Assembly: GCA_013399695.1 (NCBI GenBank)
Contig: VXAU01004018.1
Location: 496,001-560,000, forward strand
From: Formicarius rufipectus
Taxonomy: Eukaryota > Chordata > Aves > Passeriformes > Formicariidae
Direction: 5' to 3'
Length of the DNA stretch: 64,000 nucleotides
Part shown: positions 22,856 through 35,330 of the stretch, in pieces
Layout of the letters: each line of letters starts with the position of its first letter
How positions within the stretch are numbered: position 1 is the stretch's first letter
Translations under genes and position numbers: made by a program
Notes under the pieces: model-generated
Told to the model about the DNA's origin: nothing
The model's database searches: none
Seen by the model: the letters and a program-made list of their open reading frames with translations, nothing else

Positions 22856-25800
22856 ACATATGCAGATTACTCTGTGCTGCAATCCAAAACAGATACACAA
22901 AACCCCTACTCCTCTTCAATGAGTTATGTCCTAAAATCATATCAGATGGCCAACCCCACACTTGGATTGCTCCAGCCCTGACCCTGGAGTGTGCTTGTGG
23001 TAGGAATTGCAATAACTCAATGATTCTTTGTGCCGGCTCAGCTCAGGCCTTCTCTTGAGCACAGAGCTCAGCACCATGGAATTCACATCCCAGTAAAACA
23101 GCCTTGTGAGAGAACTAATGCCCATTTGCTTTTGGCTGGAACCAACGTGTTCATTAATCCCAGTGCCTTGGGATGGACTCAGTCTGGCTCACCTCAGAGG
23201 AAAGGTCACTGCTTTGTCAGCTTTGCTCCTCAGCATCCTCTCATTAAATTTCCATCTAGGTGCTGCATAGTTTGCTTGTTAAAAAGCAGGGATTTTTAGG
23301 ATTAGCTTAATGTTTGCCAGACCAAACAGCTGGACTGAGAGGCACAGGGCCCAGGGAATGGGGCAGATGCATTCCCAGAGAATGATGCTGCCAAACAGTT
23401 CAATGCAGTTAAATATCTGGGAGCTGATACATGATGAATTTTTTTTTTAGCTCTGGTGAGTATTGGCTGTTATTTTAGAGTTGGGTGAAGGAAGATGTGC
23501 TACTCAAATATTTGATCTGGCTAAAGCAAACCTGTCTCACCAGGTATCATCTTGGGGGCTCCATACCTGCTTCCCCATGAACCCTGAGTTGGAAATTCAG
23601 CTACAAACTGCGAGATAGATGAAGGAGAAGAGTCTGAAAAGACACTACAAAAAAAAGAAAACCACTGGGAAAAAGACACTCTTGTTATGAGCTAAAGCAC
23701 ACATGAGATATCCCAGCAGCTGATTTCTGGAAAGCTCCTGGCCAAGGAGCGGTATTAGCAGGTTGGCAGCCTCATTTCTGGATCACTCCCTGCTTCTCAA
23801 CCAGATGCTAGCTCATCTCCCTGACCCAGCAAAGGTCACTTATAAACTCTTGTTACACTCCTCTGGGAGCTGGAAATGGCACTGCCAGCTTTGTGCCATA
23901 CCAAGACTGCCCAAAGCCTAACACCATTCTTGGCAACACTGGGCTTTGCAATCAAACCCCATCCGTTCCCTGCGGGCTCATGTTGCAAGAGCAGCTCTGA
24001 AGCTTCATGATAGAAATACACCCCACCTGCCAACATTTCTATCCACACCACAAGCTCCAGGGACACTTTCACATTTCTACCTCATAATAAAGGCAAAGTC
24101 AACAGGACATGCTCCAGAAATAGCTGATTCATAGCTAAATACAAACTATACTGTCCCAAATAAAACATTACAGATATTTTTCATCCTCCTGTGGGGAAAA
24201 ACATGGGAGAAGGTGTCACATGCAAGAAGCATGAGGCACATTGCCAGCAGCTGAGATACCTCAGATGATTACTTTTCTCTCACCACCAGATATGCTCAGC
24301 AGAGATGAAAAACTCATTTCATCATGACAATCCTTTGTCAAGCTCTCTCCTTGCAGAGGAAGTGCTATAACCAGCCTGCTTAGCACAGTGCCTGCTGTAA
24401 ACTGACCACAGGAGATAGCCCTTGATGTGAGTTACAGCCTGCCAGCAGAGTAGCACACAAACCACATCACTCCAACTAACTTTTCCTTGCCCCTGGTTAA
24501 GATTAATTTTTTATTTTTCATCAACTAGATAAAAGTAGGCCTCCAGAAATGCAACCTGCCCACCATCCACATTCCATCACACTATCACCAGAGGCACAGG
24601 CAATCCCAGGAAAGCCAAGATTTAAGAAACAACACGGAGAGCAGCTCAGACTGGCTCCAACAGTTATTGCTGTTTAACCTGTTTGTTCACCCCCGAGCTT
24701 TGTGGTCTTTTCTTCCTGCTCTGTATCTGCTGCAGATTGTCCCAGTTTGGGGTAATTTGGCATTCATAAAACACCAACTTCACAAATTTGCTGTGGCTGG
24801 CAGGTAGGGACATGCTTTGCAGCTGTTCACTGTACATCTTCTAAAGCATTCCAAAGCCACAGGGGTAGGAAAAGCATAAAAAACTACATTTCATCCTTTT
24901 CATCATTACTGCACTGGGCCAAATGCACAGCAGGTGCAAATAAGCATGAGATCCTCCACCTTATTACACCAGCTGCTTTGAACTTTCCTTACTCAAGTCA
25001 GCCAAAACCATAACAAACAATTTTTTAATGTTTCCCAGCAAACTCTCTACATTTAAACAACCAAATTGATGTGGGTTTTTTTAACCCTAATCATCACGCA
25101 AGAGGGCTTCCAGCTTTCCCATTGCCTTCTGTACTTAGCCTGAACTAGACTTCTCCACCACTCAGGACAGCTCATCTGTTTGAGCCCCTCTCATTTTTCA
25201 GGTAGATCAGTGGAGACACAGGAATGTTTGAGAGCCCATCCACACCCTGTCCTTGCTCTCCACAACCACCCTCCTTACAGGCTTTCACTGGTGGCCCAAG
25301 GAGATTGTAGAGCTGGTTTCTCAAGACTCCTGTTACATAGAAGAAGGTGCCCCAGGGCAGAAATGGCACTGCACATTTATTCAATGGAATTGAGGGTAAG
25401 TCCACTGCACCAAGGATAAGGAGAGGCAAAAGCAAGCACTTACCCAGCCATTTGTTGTATGCCACAGCCCTCCTCTCTCCAGCATATCACACTTCGTGGA
25501 GGCACTGACCTCCCCGGGTGGCACTGGAAGTCGTGCAAGAAGCTGGCAATGAAATAAGCAAGTAATTCCTTATGTCTGAGCCTGACAATCCTTTGGGAAA
25601 CTTCCCTCTGGAGCAGCAAGTGGTGCTCCTCCAGGATCATGCTGCTGGCGGGCTTGGAAGCCTGAACTCTCCCATGGCATTAGCTAGGGCTGCCCACTGA
25701 ACTTCAGCATCCTCACAAGGACAGGGCTGGATCCCAGGGCTGCATGCAGAAACCATGAAATATTCCTAAAAGGAGCAGGAGATGATGGGGAAGGAAACCA

Positions 25801-26469
25801 CAAAGAGGGCTTCCACAATTTTCTTAGAAACAAATTGCACAGGGGGAAAGATCATCCCTACACTACCCAACTGCAATGGAGGGGGAGCATTTATAACCCC
25901 TCTTTATGGCCCCTCTCCCCACATCCATCAGCAGCATCACCTGGGCAAGCCAAATCCCACACCTGGAGCCAGGTGAGGATGGTGCTTTCCCCAGCAGCAG
26001 CACAAACACAGCTGATACCATTTCCACACAAGATGAGTCCACCTCTCTGCAGAGAAAGAATTCTAGCAGTAGAAACAACAGCTACAAAATGTTTTATGTT
26101 TAAACTGAGGCTGATGGTACCAGGAGAAAAGTGACTCAGATGCATCTACACTTCCCTCCTCGGAGCTCAGTGCTTGCATCATCCTGCGTCAGCCACCAAA
26201 CCAGCTCTGCTTTGCTACTGCACAAACCTGTTTTTCATGTCCTTATTTCCTGCCTGATGCTTTCTTGTGTGGATGGCAGCAGCAAGTCTATGGCACAACG
26301 TTTGTAGGTCCTGTCTGATGAGAGATGATCTCATTTGTGTTTGAACTGGTATTTATTACGCTGAGGAGATGGGCAGTTTATCCCTCCAGTTCAGCCTGAA
26401 TAGCTTTTTTTTTTCAACTCACATTCCAAAATGATTGAAGAAAACAGCTCTAAGGCATTCCTAAAATGT
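22856..26469. other. Unique non-coding sequence
   Basis: About 3.6 kb without a recognised gene or repeat. Several overlapping open frames at 25.8-26.1 kb on both strands reflect a stop-poor, GC-richer patch and resemble no protein family. A nine-base T run lies at 26406-26414. Confidence 0.5.
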
Positions 26470-26490
26470 AAAAAAAAAAAAAAAAAAAAA
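26470..26490. repeat. Poly-A tract (21)
   Basis: Twenty-one uninterrupted A bases, the longest homopolymer in the window. No retrocopy or poly-A signal is seen upstream. Confidence 0.95.
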
Positions 26491-28204
26491 GTCAGCAAAT
26501 TAACAGTGGCTTTAAGTTCATATATAATCCTTCTATTTCTGGAAAGGTGAATCCTCCAGCTACCTCAGGCTCATCACTTGGGCTTCCTGCATTTCTCATA
26601 CACTCAAAGTACAATTGACCCACCAAATTAATATTTGTCTCAATCCTAATACCTGTCTCATCCTTCAGGTGTATTTTCTCACCAAGAAATTCAAGTAGAA
26701 AAAGTGCTTTAGGAAATGCTCTGCAGCCCCTCCTTCCCCAAAGTCTCAATCTGCTTTATTTAGGAATGTTCTCCAAGGTTTGGGTACAAAGAGAGACTCA
26801 CATTTCACAAGAGCTGGTCTGATAAAGATGTACCACTTCCAAGCAGTCTACTGGGACTTAAAAAGATATTTGAAATCTGCTGACATCCAGTTCCAGAAGT
26901 GGAAAATGAAGTGCTGTTAGATATGTCTGCTCTCCAAATCAGCTTTGCCTGGATCCATCTGTCCTGTGCTCAGGAACAACCCAAATCTGGGGTATTTAAA
27001 TTCCTGTAGACACAGTGCCATTGATGGACAACAAAAGCAGTCTTCCCAAAGTGGCTGCTGCTGACCTTGCTTCCAGGGAAAACTCCAGGCAGGAGATGGG
27101 AGTCTCCTAAACAGGTTTTCATGCCCTCTGTGTGATGAGGTGCAGAGATGGCATGCAGGGCACAGCTCCATTTTGGCAGGGCTGTGGTGAGGACATGGTG
27201 AAGCTCTCTCCTCCTTGTTCTAACACCTGGGCTGGCAGTGGTGACACGGTGACCTCGGTGACCTGATGTTCTCTGCAGTTTGGAGCCGGTCTGGGCAGCA
27301 CCATGGGAAGAGCTCATTGCTCTGCTCATGAGCTTAATGACACTTCATACACAGCAGGAAGCTTTGGCTGAGAAGTCGGTGCTACCAAGGCCTGGGGGAA
27401 CAGGTTTGTGCTGACAGACACCCAGGCTTAAGCCTCCCTCTAATGGGATTAGCACACAGGCATTTGCTTCCCTGTCCCAATAGAAACCCCATTATGGGGA
27501 GGTTGGCAGCTGTCAGAGAGCTTCGGTGAAAACCAAAGACCTGCCACCCTCCTGGCCTCACTTCCTACCACCTCCCATTGTGGTTAAATGCAAAACATCA
27601 CAAACAAAAATCTGTCCTTGCCTCTCTCCAGTCAGTTGTTGGGTTTTTAAAATTAGTAGATGGATATGTCCCACCAGTAGACCACTCCCAGGAGTTGCTG
27701 GTGGCACCAGCCACCCACGGACACTATGCTGGGCCCATGGGGGTCTCCTGGTTTCCAGGGTTTGGGGGGAATGGTTTGTGTGTCTCTGGACCCTCCCAGA
27801 TTTCCAAAGGCTTTTTGCCAAGGCTTGCTCCTTCCCACAGGCACTGTCCTGTGCCTCTCCCATCTATAACTAAACTACACAAAGCTTATGTGGATGGAAT
27901 TACTGCTGAGAGCTCAGTGCTTCCAGCAAGCGTGGCCAACACCAAACAAAAGATGGAGGAGTTTTTAAGGGGAATCTGACAAAAACAAAAAGGCAGAACA
28001 ACCTTATTTTAAAAGCCAATTGTTTTCTTTCAGGAAATAAGAATAAAAAAATGTATATTTTTCTACCATGCTGATGAGATCAAAGTCCATCCTGCCCTGA
28101 ATGCTGGGGCTCAGGAAAAAAAACAGTGAAGGTGTTTTTTGGGGTTTAACTTCAAAGGATATGGGTAGGTAAAAAGGGTTTTCTAAGCTATGTTGACTCC
28201 TGCT
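26491..28204. other. Unique non-coding sequence
   Basis: No gene is recognised. At 27.5-28.0 kb frames are open on both strands at once (up to 133 codons) without any recognisable domain, which points to low stop density and not coding. Confidence 0.5.
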
Positions 28205-28425
28205 GTAGGTAGACAGATGCATAACAAAATAAGTGACAGATTTGTCCAGCATATTTCAAGCAACAATGTGGATATTTTCCTTGCTAATTGCATCATTAGC
28301 TAATCCGCCCTCAAAGTTAAAGGACTGTGATCAAATTACTACGATGATAATCAGTGATGTGATTTTTATCCAGCTCTGCAGAACAGGTCTCTTGCCCTCA
28401 TTTTGCCTCTGCTTTCCCATCTACA
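28205..28425. promoter_or_regulatory. Possible conserved regulatory block, rich in homeodomain sites
   Basis: A dense run of developmental-enhancer words lies in repeat-free DNA: GCTAATTGCATCATTAGC and TAATCC (28284-28305), TCAAAG (28311-28316), GATCAAATTACT (TCF/LEF-like ATCAAA next to a homeodomain core), GATGATAATCAGTGATGTG and TTTTTATCC. The TAAT/ATTA cores are spaced about 8-15 bp apart. Conservation and activity are inferred, not seen. Confidence 0.35.
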
Positions 28426-29621
28426 CAGGTGATAATTTGCTTTTCTTTTCCAAAGAAACCAGAAGGTTAACCTCAGGAAAACTACACTTTTTTCCTTTTT
28501 AATGGCAGGTAACACATCAGACAAAATATTTGTGGGTATTAAAAAAGGGAAACTTGAAGACATATGTGCCATTTTTCTTCTTTTTCATCAAAAGGATAAC
28601 AAATCTTCAGCTCTTTTTTTTGAAAAAGTTTATAAATAAGATTGGGCAGTGTCTTGAGCATGAGGGGAGTCATCATTCTAATGCTGCTCTGCAGTGCCAA
28701 GACAACACAGTGGTAAATTAAACCTCCTTTTATTGGTCCAGGGGAGGGACCTGCCACTGAGTTATCTCCCATCCACACTGGAGGACAGCTTACAGAGAGA
28801 AGAGAGCAGCCTGCCAGGGAGGATGGCTCTTGCTCTTCAGCACTGTAAGTGATGTCTCACCAAAGTTTCCTTTTTCCCATTTGCTCTAAATTTCACTGTA
28901 GCTTTTTGACCTCATTAGAAGACTCCAAGGCCTGGCTTGGGACTGATGTTGGTAGAAAACTGAGTAGAACCCAAGGAATATTCAGTCAAAACAAATGAAT
29001 CACAGAAAAGCCCATCATCCAATTAAAAATGAAGATAACACTGTGGCTAGCCTTTGGCTGGGAGAAAGCCAGGGGTGTTGCAATGATGCAGACTTTGCAG
29101 TAGGATGGATTTGGGAGTGTTGAGAGAAAGCAGGGATTCATTTCCACCTATTTTCCCTTCCTTAAAATTCAGAGAACAACAAAGCAGTGACATTTTTCCT
29201 GTGGCTTGTCACTGAAACCTGGCTGTGAGCAACCTGACCTTTTCATGCTGCATATGGAGAGAGGGGTTTGCAGAGGCAACTTCCCATGGCACAGGGTTAT
29301 CTGCAAGAACTCACCTGTGTTGAACATGTCCAGGGTCTGGGGGTCATACAATGCTGGGTTTGTGCCAATTACTCTCCCTGACCTGGATTTAGCTGGTGCC
29401 AACTCGCTCTCAGACTGTGGCCAAACATGGGTAAGGCCACACTGGTGGAGGGGTGAGAAGGTCTCAGCTGTGGGGACACACACTGAGTCACCCTTGTGTC
29501 CCTCAGCACTGGTCTGCTGTAATTACTGTAGCTGTACTCTCAGGTGAAGGCAGAGGTTGTTTAAAATGTCAAAGGGGCTAATTAATGCAGGTTTTCAGAA
29601 GTACTGAGTGCTCATTAATGC
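28426..29621. other. Unique non-coding sequence
   Basis: No gene or repeat is recognised. Confidence 0.5.
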
Positions 29622-29787
29622 AGAGAATCACAGATTCACAGGATGGGTCAGGTTGTAAGGGGCCAGAGTGGGTTGTCTGGTCCCACCTCCCTGCTCAAGC
29701 AGCATGATCCTGGAGCACATGGCACAGGACTGCCTTCATCTCCAGTGAGGGAGACTTCACAGCCTCTCTGGGACATCTGTTCCAGAA
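29622..29787 (-). mobile_element. CR1 LINE fragment, older subfamily
   Basis: AGAATCACAGATTCACAGGA, GGTCAGGTTGTAAGGGGCC, CACCTCCCTGCTCAAGCAG, CACAGGACTGCCTTCATCTC, GGGAGACTTCACAGCCTCTC and TGGGACATCTGTTCCAG track the reverse complement of a CR1 3' end. The subfamily has 'ctgctcaagcagg' and 'ggagactccacaacctctctgggcaacctgttcc'. Many substitutions point to age. Similarity is lost near 29787. Confidence 0.8.
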
Positions 29788-30340
29788 AATTGGTGTGAAC
29801 TTCAACTGGGCAGTGGGTCTAGAAACTGGATATTTAAACACTTGCATGGCCACTACCAACATCCAAGGCACCTCCCAGGTGCACCCTGAGCTCACAGAGG
29901 TGGTGAAAAGGCTGCTCACCTGCTGTGATCATTTCTTTTGATGAAGCAAGGGCAGGGAGAAGGATGAGCTCAGCACCATGGTGTGATTGGCAATGTCAGG
30001 AACCAGCTCTTTCAGAGGGCAGCATCTCCTCAGTGCACAACAGCAGCACAGCACAGAAAATCCCACAGCAATGCACTGGTCAGCTGGGAAAGCAGAGACA
30101 ATTTGTCATGGAAAGCCTTCTTTGCAGTGTCACTCAGGGGTGCCTAAATGGACAGAGAGCAGTGAGGGAGCAAACACAGAACAAGTCATTAAGAGAGTGT
30201 GAAATCTGTACCAGCTCTCACCAGCCGAGCCCTATAATGTAGAGATCCATCCCCGGGAATTATTCCAGAAGATGTAAGTTTGGCTTGGCTCCCCACCAAA
30301 CACAGCTGTGAGCTGGTCAGCTCCTTCAACCCCCCTCCTG
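29788..30340. other. Unique non-coding sequence
   Basis: No gene is recognised between the CR1 fragment and the low-complexity stretch. Confidence 0.45.
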
Positions 30341-30545
30341 AAAAAAAAGGAAAAAAGAGCAGCAAAAAGGAAAATTGCAGCGAGGTAGTATATATATATT
30401 TACAGATATTTCATTTATATACAGTTAAACACTATGTATATATGCACAAGGACCCCAAGCAATCCCAAACAAATCCCAAGAGGGGAAAAAAGGGGGGGAA
30501 GGGAAAGGGGAAAAGGACCAAAAGGGTAAAAACAAAACATTCCCA
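30341..30545. repeat. Low-complexity purine and TA-rich stretch
   Basis: An A-rich purine run (30341-30379), a TA run (30387-30399), a TA-rich patch (30409-30443) and a long run of A and G (30479-30540). On the minus strand this is strongly T-rich. It may be part of the possible LTR element described next. Confidence 0.7.
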
Positions 30546-31010
30546 CACAATCAAAATCCAGGAATTAGCCCAGTAAAACAACTACCACAATAAAACCTCA
30601 CCAACTTCCCTTAGGAGAAGCAAATTCCTTCCCCCCTGTGCCGACAGAGACAACAGCCCTCAGCAAGACCTAAGCCCTGAGGGCTGCCATCTCTGTGCTC
30701 ACCCGATGAGGGAGCACAGAGGAAAGGGGAAAGGCGAACCTCCCTGTGTGTCTTTTACACACCTGATCACGTCAGGATGCAATTCTTCCTTAGTTTTTGA
30801 CCCCATTTTCTAGGGAAGGCCCACCAACAAACCACTACCCAGAATGATTCTGTATTTCCACTCCACCGCCAGTGATGACAAGCACAGACAAGCAGCGCCC
30901 AGGCCGTCCCCTGTTAACCCGCTGCTCCCCACAGGAAGTTTCCAGTTCCACTGTCTGCTTTTAGGCTTCTTACACAGTCCTGCTACTGCAAAACCCATAA
31001 ACACCTATTT
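30385..31010 (-). mobile_element. Possible decayed LTR-retroelement remnant (tentative)
   Basis: Read on the minus strand, a GC-richer part with several CpGs (down to about 30640) leads into a T-rich part with a TATA-like TATATAAATG (about 30413-30422). That pairing is seen in untranslated and LTR regions of bird endogenous retroviruses. A small minus-strand frame (30810-31004) is followed by another short one of 35 codons starting at 30806. I could not find TG...CA ends, a target-site duplication, a primer-binding site or a recognisable gag or pol motif. It may equally be unique CpG-richer DNA next to low-complexity sequence. Confidence 0.2.
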
Positions 31011-31583
31011 CTGGCAAAAATGCCTCCCAGCTTCCCTTCTTAGGCCCCGATCTCTTACTTGTTGCAGGTCATGCAGCAAATTGCTTGCCTCAGGTCTGGG
31101 CAGGCTGCTTGAGGCGTCCTGGCCTCTTCACCCCTCAGGGTGCCGTGCTCGGGATGGGTGTCTGACCCCACTGAGGCAGGAACTCCACTTGGCAGCCTGT
31201 GCCGAGCTGCTCCCAAAGCACTGACACGTTGCCATGCACCGCTGCTCCGAAGTTAAAAGCCTGTCACAACATGGCAGGTGGCACTGCTGAAATGCAAGTC
31301 TGACGAGACAACTCCGAGTCCAGCACAGACAGCCCGCTCTGGGTGCTGAGGAGATGGGGGGTCGGCAGCTGAGCTACACAAAAAAGGGGCTTCATGTGCT
31401 TAGGGCTGATCTCTCCCCCCTCCTCGTGCCAGAGGAATGCACCAGAGAAAGGATCGAGTGGGAAGTATGGAGAAATGGTAATTTTAAAAATTGTAACCCC
31501 ATTCACTTTCTTAGAACTGTAAAATATTTCTGTGAGCTTCAGAACAGAGTGAATAGCAGGACAGGATTTTCTGCCTTATTCCT
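31011..31583. other. Unique sequence with mildly raised CpG
   Basis: CpGs are commoner than in most of the window (for example GTGCCGTGCTCGGGATGGG near 31145) but do not reach island density by my hand estimate. No gene is recognised; the 126-codon plus frame 30844-31224 matches no family. Confidence 0.4.
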
Positions 31584-31626
31584 AAAAAAAGAAAAAAAAA
31601 AAAAAGATAGAAAAGGAAAAAGAAAG
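31584..31626. repeat. A-rich low-complexity tract
   Basis: A runs broken by single G bases and one GATAG, including a run of 14 A. Frames across it are lysine-rich artefacts. Confidence 0.9.
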
Positions 31627-31801
31627 TAACACCTGAACTCCACAGTAAAAAAGCAATTTGCCAAGTGCTGATGCTAGGCCAGAACACGGGGCAATGTAAT
31701 TTCAGACTCCCAAACAATGTGCCCCAAACCCAAATCCCTTAATATCTGAGAAAAGTTGAAGCTGCTCTACAAATTATTAGTGCACACTGGTTAAAGAACA
31801 G

Positions 31802-31983
31802 CCCTGGCACAGGTTGCCCAGAGAAGCTGTGGCTGCCCCATCCCTGGAAGTGTTCAAGGCCAGGCTGGAGGGGGCTCTGAGCAACCTGGGACAGTGGGAG
31901 GTGTCCCTGCCCAGGGCAGGGGACTGGAACTGGATGATCTTTAAGGTCCCTTCCAACCCAGGCCCTTCTATGGTTCTATGAAC
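31802..31983 (+). mobile_element. CR1 LINE 3'-end fragment, relatively well preserved
   Basis: CCTGGCACAGGTTGCCCAGA, GAAGCTGTGGCTGCCCCATC, CTGGAAGTGTTCAAGGCCAG, GGTGTCCCTGCCCAGGGCAG and TTTAAGGTCCCTTCCAACCC lead to CTTCTATGGTTCTATGAAC. This is the sense-strand CR1 3' end with its tandem octamer-like tail. It looks closer to the family consensus than the other copies here, so it is probably the youngest CR1 in the window. Confidence 0.95.
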
Positions 31984-34169
31984 ATTGCTTTTGAATTTTA
32001 GCCCCTAGGGTCTCTCATGGGCTGGCAAACTGCATGTAGGAGAGCAAGGTAGTCAGCCATGGACATTACAAAAGGTAATGGCAAAAGCCAAATGAAGTCT
32101 TAAGAAGAGAAGCAAGGCTGATGCACCTTTGCTGACACATTCCCCTCACAGCTTGTCCAGGGCAGTGTGTGCATTCTGAGGGAATGTTGATGCACATCAA
32201 GCCTGAGGTGAATGAGAACCAAGGCTGTCTTTTGTGTGTTACTTCACCTGAGATCTTGGATGGCATGGTGCTTTAAGTTGTTTTCTGAGGAGGAAAAAAG
32301 AGTAAATAAAGAAAATGCTATTATTAAAGGCATTGCAAGTCAAGAATTGCTTCAGCAGCACAACCCAAATATGTGTCCTCAGCAGATTATCCCAGTTTCA
32401 CACCCTTTAGGCAGCTCCTCCACGTACCAGCACTAGCAAGGGAAAATCCCATAAAAAGCATTTTTTTCCTATCTTTATTCTCTGAATGTCCAGCTCTTTT
32501 TGCTAAATCTCTACAGTCCGGAGCTCAAATTACCATTTCTGACCAGTGCAGAGGCAAATGATGAAATATTCATGAGTTTTTCTGCTCTTCATCTTACAGA
32601 AGCAACAGCCAGCACTAGATTTGCATGATCTAACCCAAGAAGACATTTCAAGAGGAAAGTACTTCATATAGAGATATTGAAAACCTTCTCTATATTGAGG
32701 TAAACCCATCAAGTTTTAGCCCTTACTGGTGCAAAGCCACATGTCGTTTGAAGAGCATCCCACTAAATTTTCTAAGGATGTGTAAACGTGTCATGTGGAC
32801 CACAGGAAATAAAGCAGGGTTAAAACACTGAACAAAACTGAAGTTAACAAGCCCAAGGTTCATAAACCTCACAATAGCAGCTTGCAGAAACCTTTCAAGG
32901 CTCATCCCATAAAGCCCTATGGCACTTTGTTCTCCCCCCTCCCCTCAAATCTCCATCTGTCTGAGCCAGCATCAGCAGGAAATTTTGCATGGAAGCTTGC
33001 CAGATAAAATAGCTACTTCATCTGGCTTTCAACTGCCATTAGTTTTAGAGAGTTCTTCAGGGAATATGTTCAAAATCTCTATTATTTTTAAACTGTCTCC
33101 TAAGTTAGAGATGGGCCAAGTCTTTTCTCTATGTGCTGGGTATCTGTGTCACCAAAAAGGTAATTCGTGTGTGCTTTAATATTATATGTGCAAATATTTT
33201 CCATCTGTGTTCTGCCCTCCTCACCTTGTCCTATCCCGAAAATGGTCCTGCTTCCTGGAAATGCCTAAAAGCCCTTTAAATTAATGAAATCCATCCCCTT
33301 CCCCTCTGAATTGCCCCAAAACTTCCAGGTACACCTGCCTCACAAGACTAAGTGGACTTGACCTTTAATCCACGGGTTAGACTTTGATATCCCTGTTCCC
33401 TTCCGGACACCAACAGGAGTTTGTCACCATGAGCTGGGGTGACAATTGACCTCAGCTCCTGGCATCTTATCTTACAAATAACCTCTGTGAAATCCCTTCC
33501 TGCATCACAGGTCACATGAAGTGACCTTAAATGCTTCCAAAAAATTCACTTAAATTTGACACCTTGTAGATCTATGTTCATGAGGCTAGAGAAATCTGGT
33601 GACATTACGGGATTTTTGGCAAACTATTTTTCCTTAAATAATGCAGGAATGATTACATACAGTCTCCCCACGAGGAGCTTGTTCAAAACACAGCATCTCT
33701 CTGCCTCTGCCAGGAGATAACTCACCTTCCACCTTGGCCTCTACCATCCCATAGTTTGAAATCAGGACCCCAGCCAGAATGTCAATCTCTCTCTTTTAGG
33801 CAAAGAAGTTCATAAACACCCTCTACTGGAATTATACACCATTTACCAGGTTGTGATCTGACACTATTTGGTATGTCACTAACAGTCTTCAGAATACCAC
33901 AACCTCCTCAAACAAGGTTTGGCTCTGTGGGGTCAAGGTGCATTTTTTGTTATTGTTGAGGTTTTTAGGAGATGTTAGCAGGTTCCTCTTGAGTGGTAGC
34001 AGTTCTGAAGAAACTACAAAGACTGTGTTCTATCACTGGAACAGATCTCATGCAGAAGACTTCTAATGTGAAAGAAACTTAATGTTCATGTGGTGAAATG
34101 TCCCATGACATTACTTGTTACTATCTGCTCCTCTTGTCACATATGGAGATAGGTTACATAGGACTTTCT
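31984..34169. other. Unique non-coding sequence
   Basis: About 2.2 kb with no gene or repeat recognised. The sequence is moderately AT-rich. Confidence 0.5.
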
Positions 34170-34583
34170 CACAGAATCATGGAATGGTTTGGGTTTGAAG
34201 GGACCTTAAATATTATCCAATTCCACCCCCTTGCCATGGGCAGGGACACCTTCCCACCTTCCACAAGATCAGTTTGCTCAGAGCCCCATCCAGCCTGGCC
34301 TTAAACACTTCCAGGGATGGAGCAGCCACAGCTTCTCTGATCAACCTGTGCCAGTGCTTCACCACCCCCACAGTGAAGAATTTCTTCCTAATACCTAATC
34401 TAAACCTGCTCTCTGTCAGTTCAAAGCCATTCCCCCTTGTGCTGCCATTCTATGCCCTTGTAAAAAATCTCTCTCCAGCTCTCCTGTAGCCCCTTTAGTA
34501 CTGAAAGGGGCTCTAAGACCTCCCTGGAGCCTTCTCTTCTCCAAGATGAACAACTCCAGCATTCTCATCCTGTTTTCACAGCC
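34170..34583 (-). mobile_element. CR1 LINE, 5'-truncated copy
   Basis: The plus strand begins CACAGAATCATGGAATGGTT and proceeds through CCCCTTGCCATGGGCAGGGA, CCAGCCTGGCCTTAAACACT, GAAGAATTTCTTCCTAATAC, CTAATCTAAACCTGCTCTCT and GAGCCTTCTCTTCTCCAAGA to about 34583. This is a reverse-oriented CR1 of about 410 bp covering the 3' UTR. It stops before the recognisable ORF2 end. Confidence 0.95.
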
Positions 34584-35029
34584 AACCCTTTTCTAAACAG
34601 CCTTTTTGAGGAGCCCTGCAGGGAATTTCAGCCCTAGCCATGCAGCAGCTGCTCCCAGAGGCAGAAGTTTATTGGATACCTCAGCAGCCCCTCCGAACTG
34701 TGGGATGCAAAGGGCTGTGTGGGGTTTCTGGGGAGCCCAGGACCCTCCTGGAGGGACAGCTGGCCAAGTTGTTCTAACTTGCAGAGACTGTCCCCTCTCA
34801 GCCCAGTCAGGGCATGCTGTATCAGGGTCACACTAACAACAGGATGGTGTTGTCCTTGTATCATAGGGCTGCATATAAATCACTGAATTTTCACCACTTT
34901 CTAAAACTCTCTTAAGCGTTTTTTCAAGTTGAGGACACATAGAAGGGCTGGAAATTTGCAGAGAAATGCAGGAAAATAAGATTTGTCGTATTTGGGGTTT
35001 ACCAAACTTGACAGCATCTCCTTAAGTTT
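34584..35029. other. Unique non-coding sequence
   Basis: No gene or repeat is recognised. Confidence 0.5.
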
Positions 35030-35330
35030 GCAGAGCGAACATTTTCAGAGCCATGAATTTTATTTGGTGTTCTTTATTAATACAGTGGTGACTTTTCTTT
35101 CTCTATCTTTTAATGCTTGGGAAATGTCATTTTTGATCTACACTTTAATAATAAGTGGAATATAATTTCAAATGAAAAGTGCCAAGGAGGGTATTTATGT
35201 GATGCTGTTCTGCCTCGGGCATTAATGAAGTATGAGACGGTGCAGGCAGGCACAGTTGCCTTATGTGTAATGATACAAATTGAATGTAAGTAATATAATT
35301 ATTTGTGGTGTCGCATAACCGCTGCACAAA
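35030..35330. promoter_or_regulatory. Possible conserved regulatory block
   Basis: AT-rich, repeat-free DNA that keeps CpGs in non-repetitive words: TTTATTAATACAG, CACTTTAATAATAAG, CTCGGGCATTAATGAAG, GAGACGGTGCAGGC, AGTAATATAATTATTTG, then TGTGGTGTCGCATAACCGC (35304-35322). The last holds a RUNX-type TGTGGT and a related AACCGC. CpG retention in AT-rich DNA is a hallmark of constrained vertebrate elements, but conservation itself is not visible here. Confidence 0.35.

Noticed and set aside
30381..30400. GAGGTAGTATATATATA resembles the let-7 seed region
   Set aside because: Only about 9 bases match before it becomes a TA run, and there is no complementary arm to form a let-7 hairpin.
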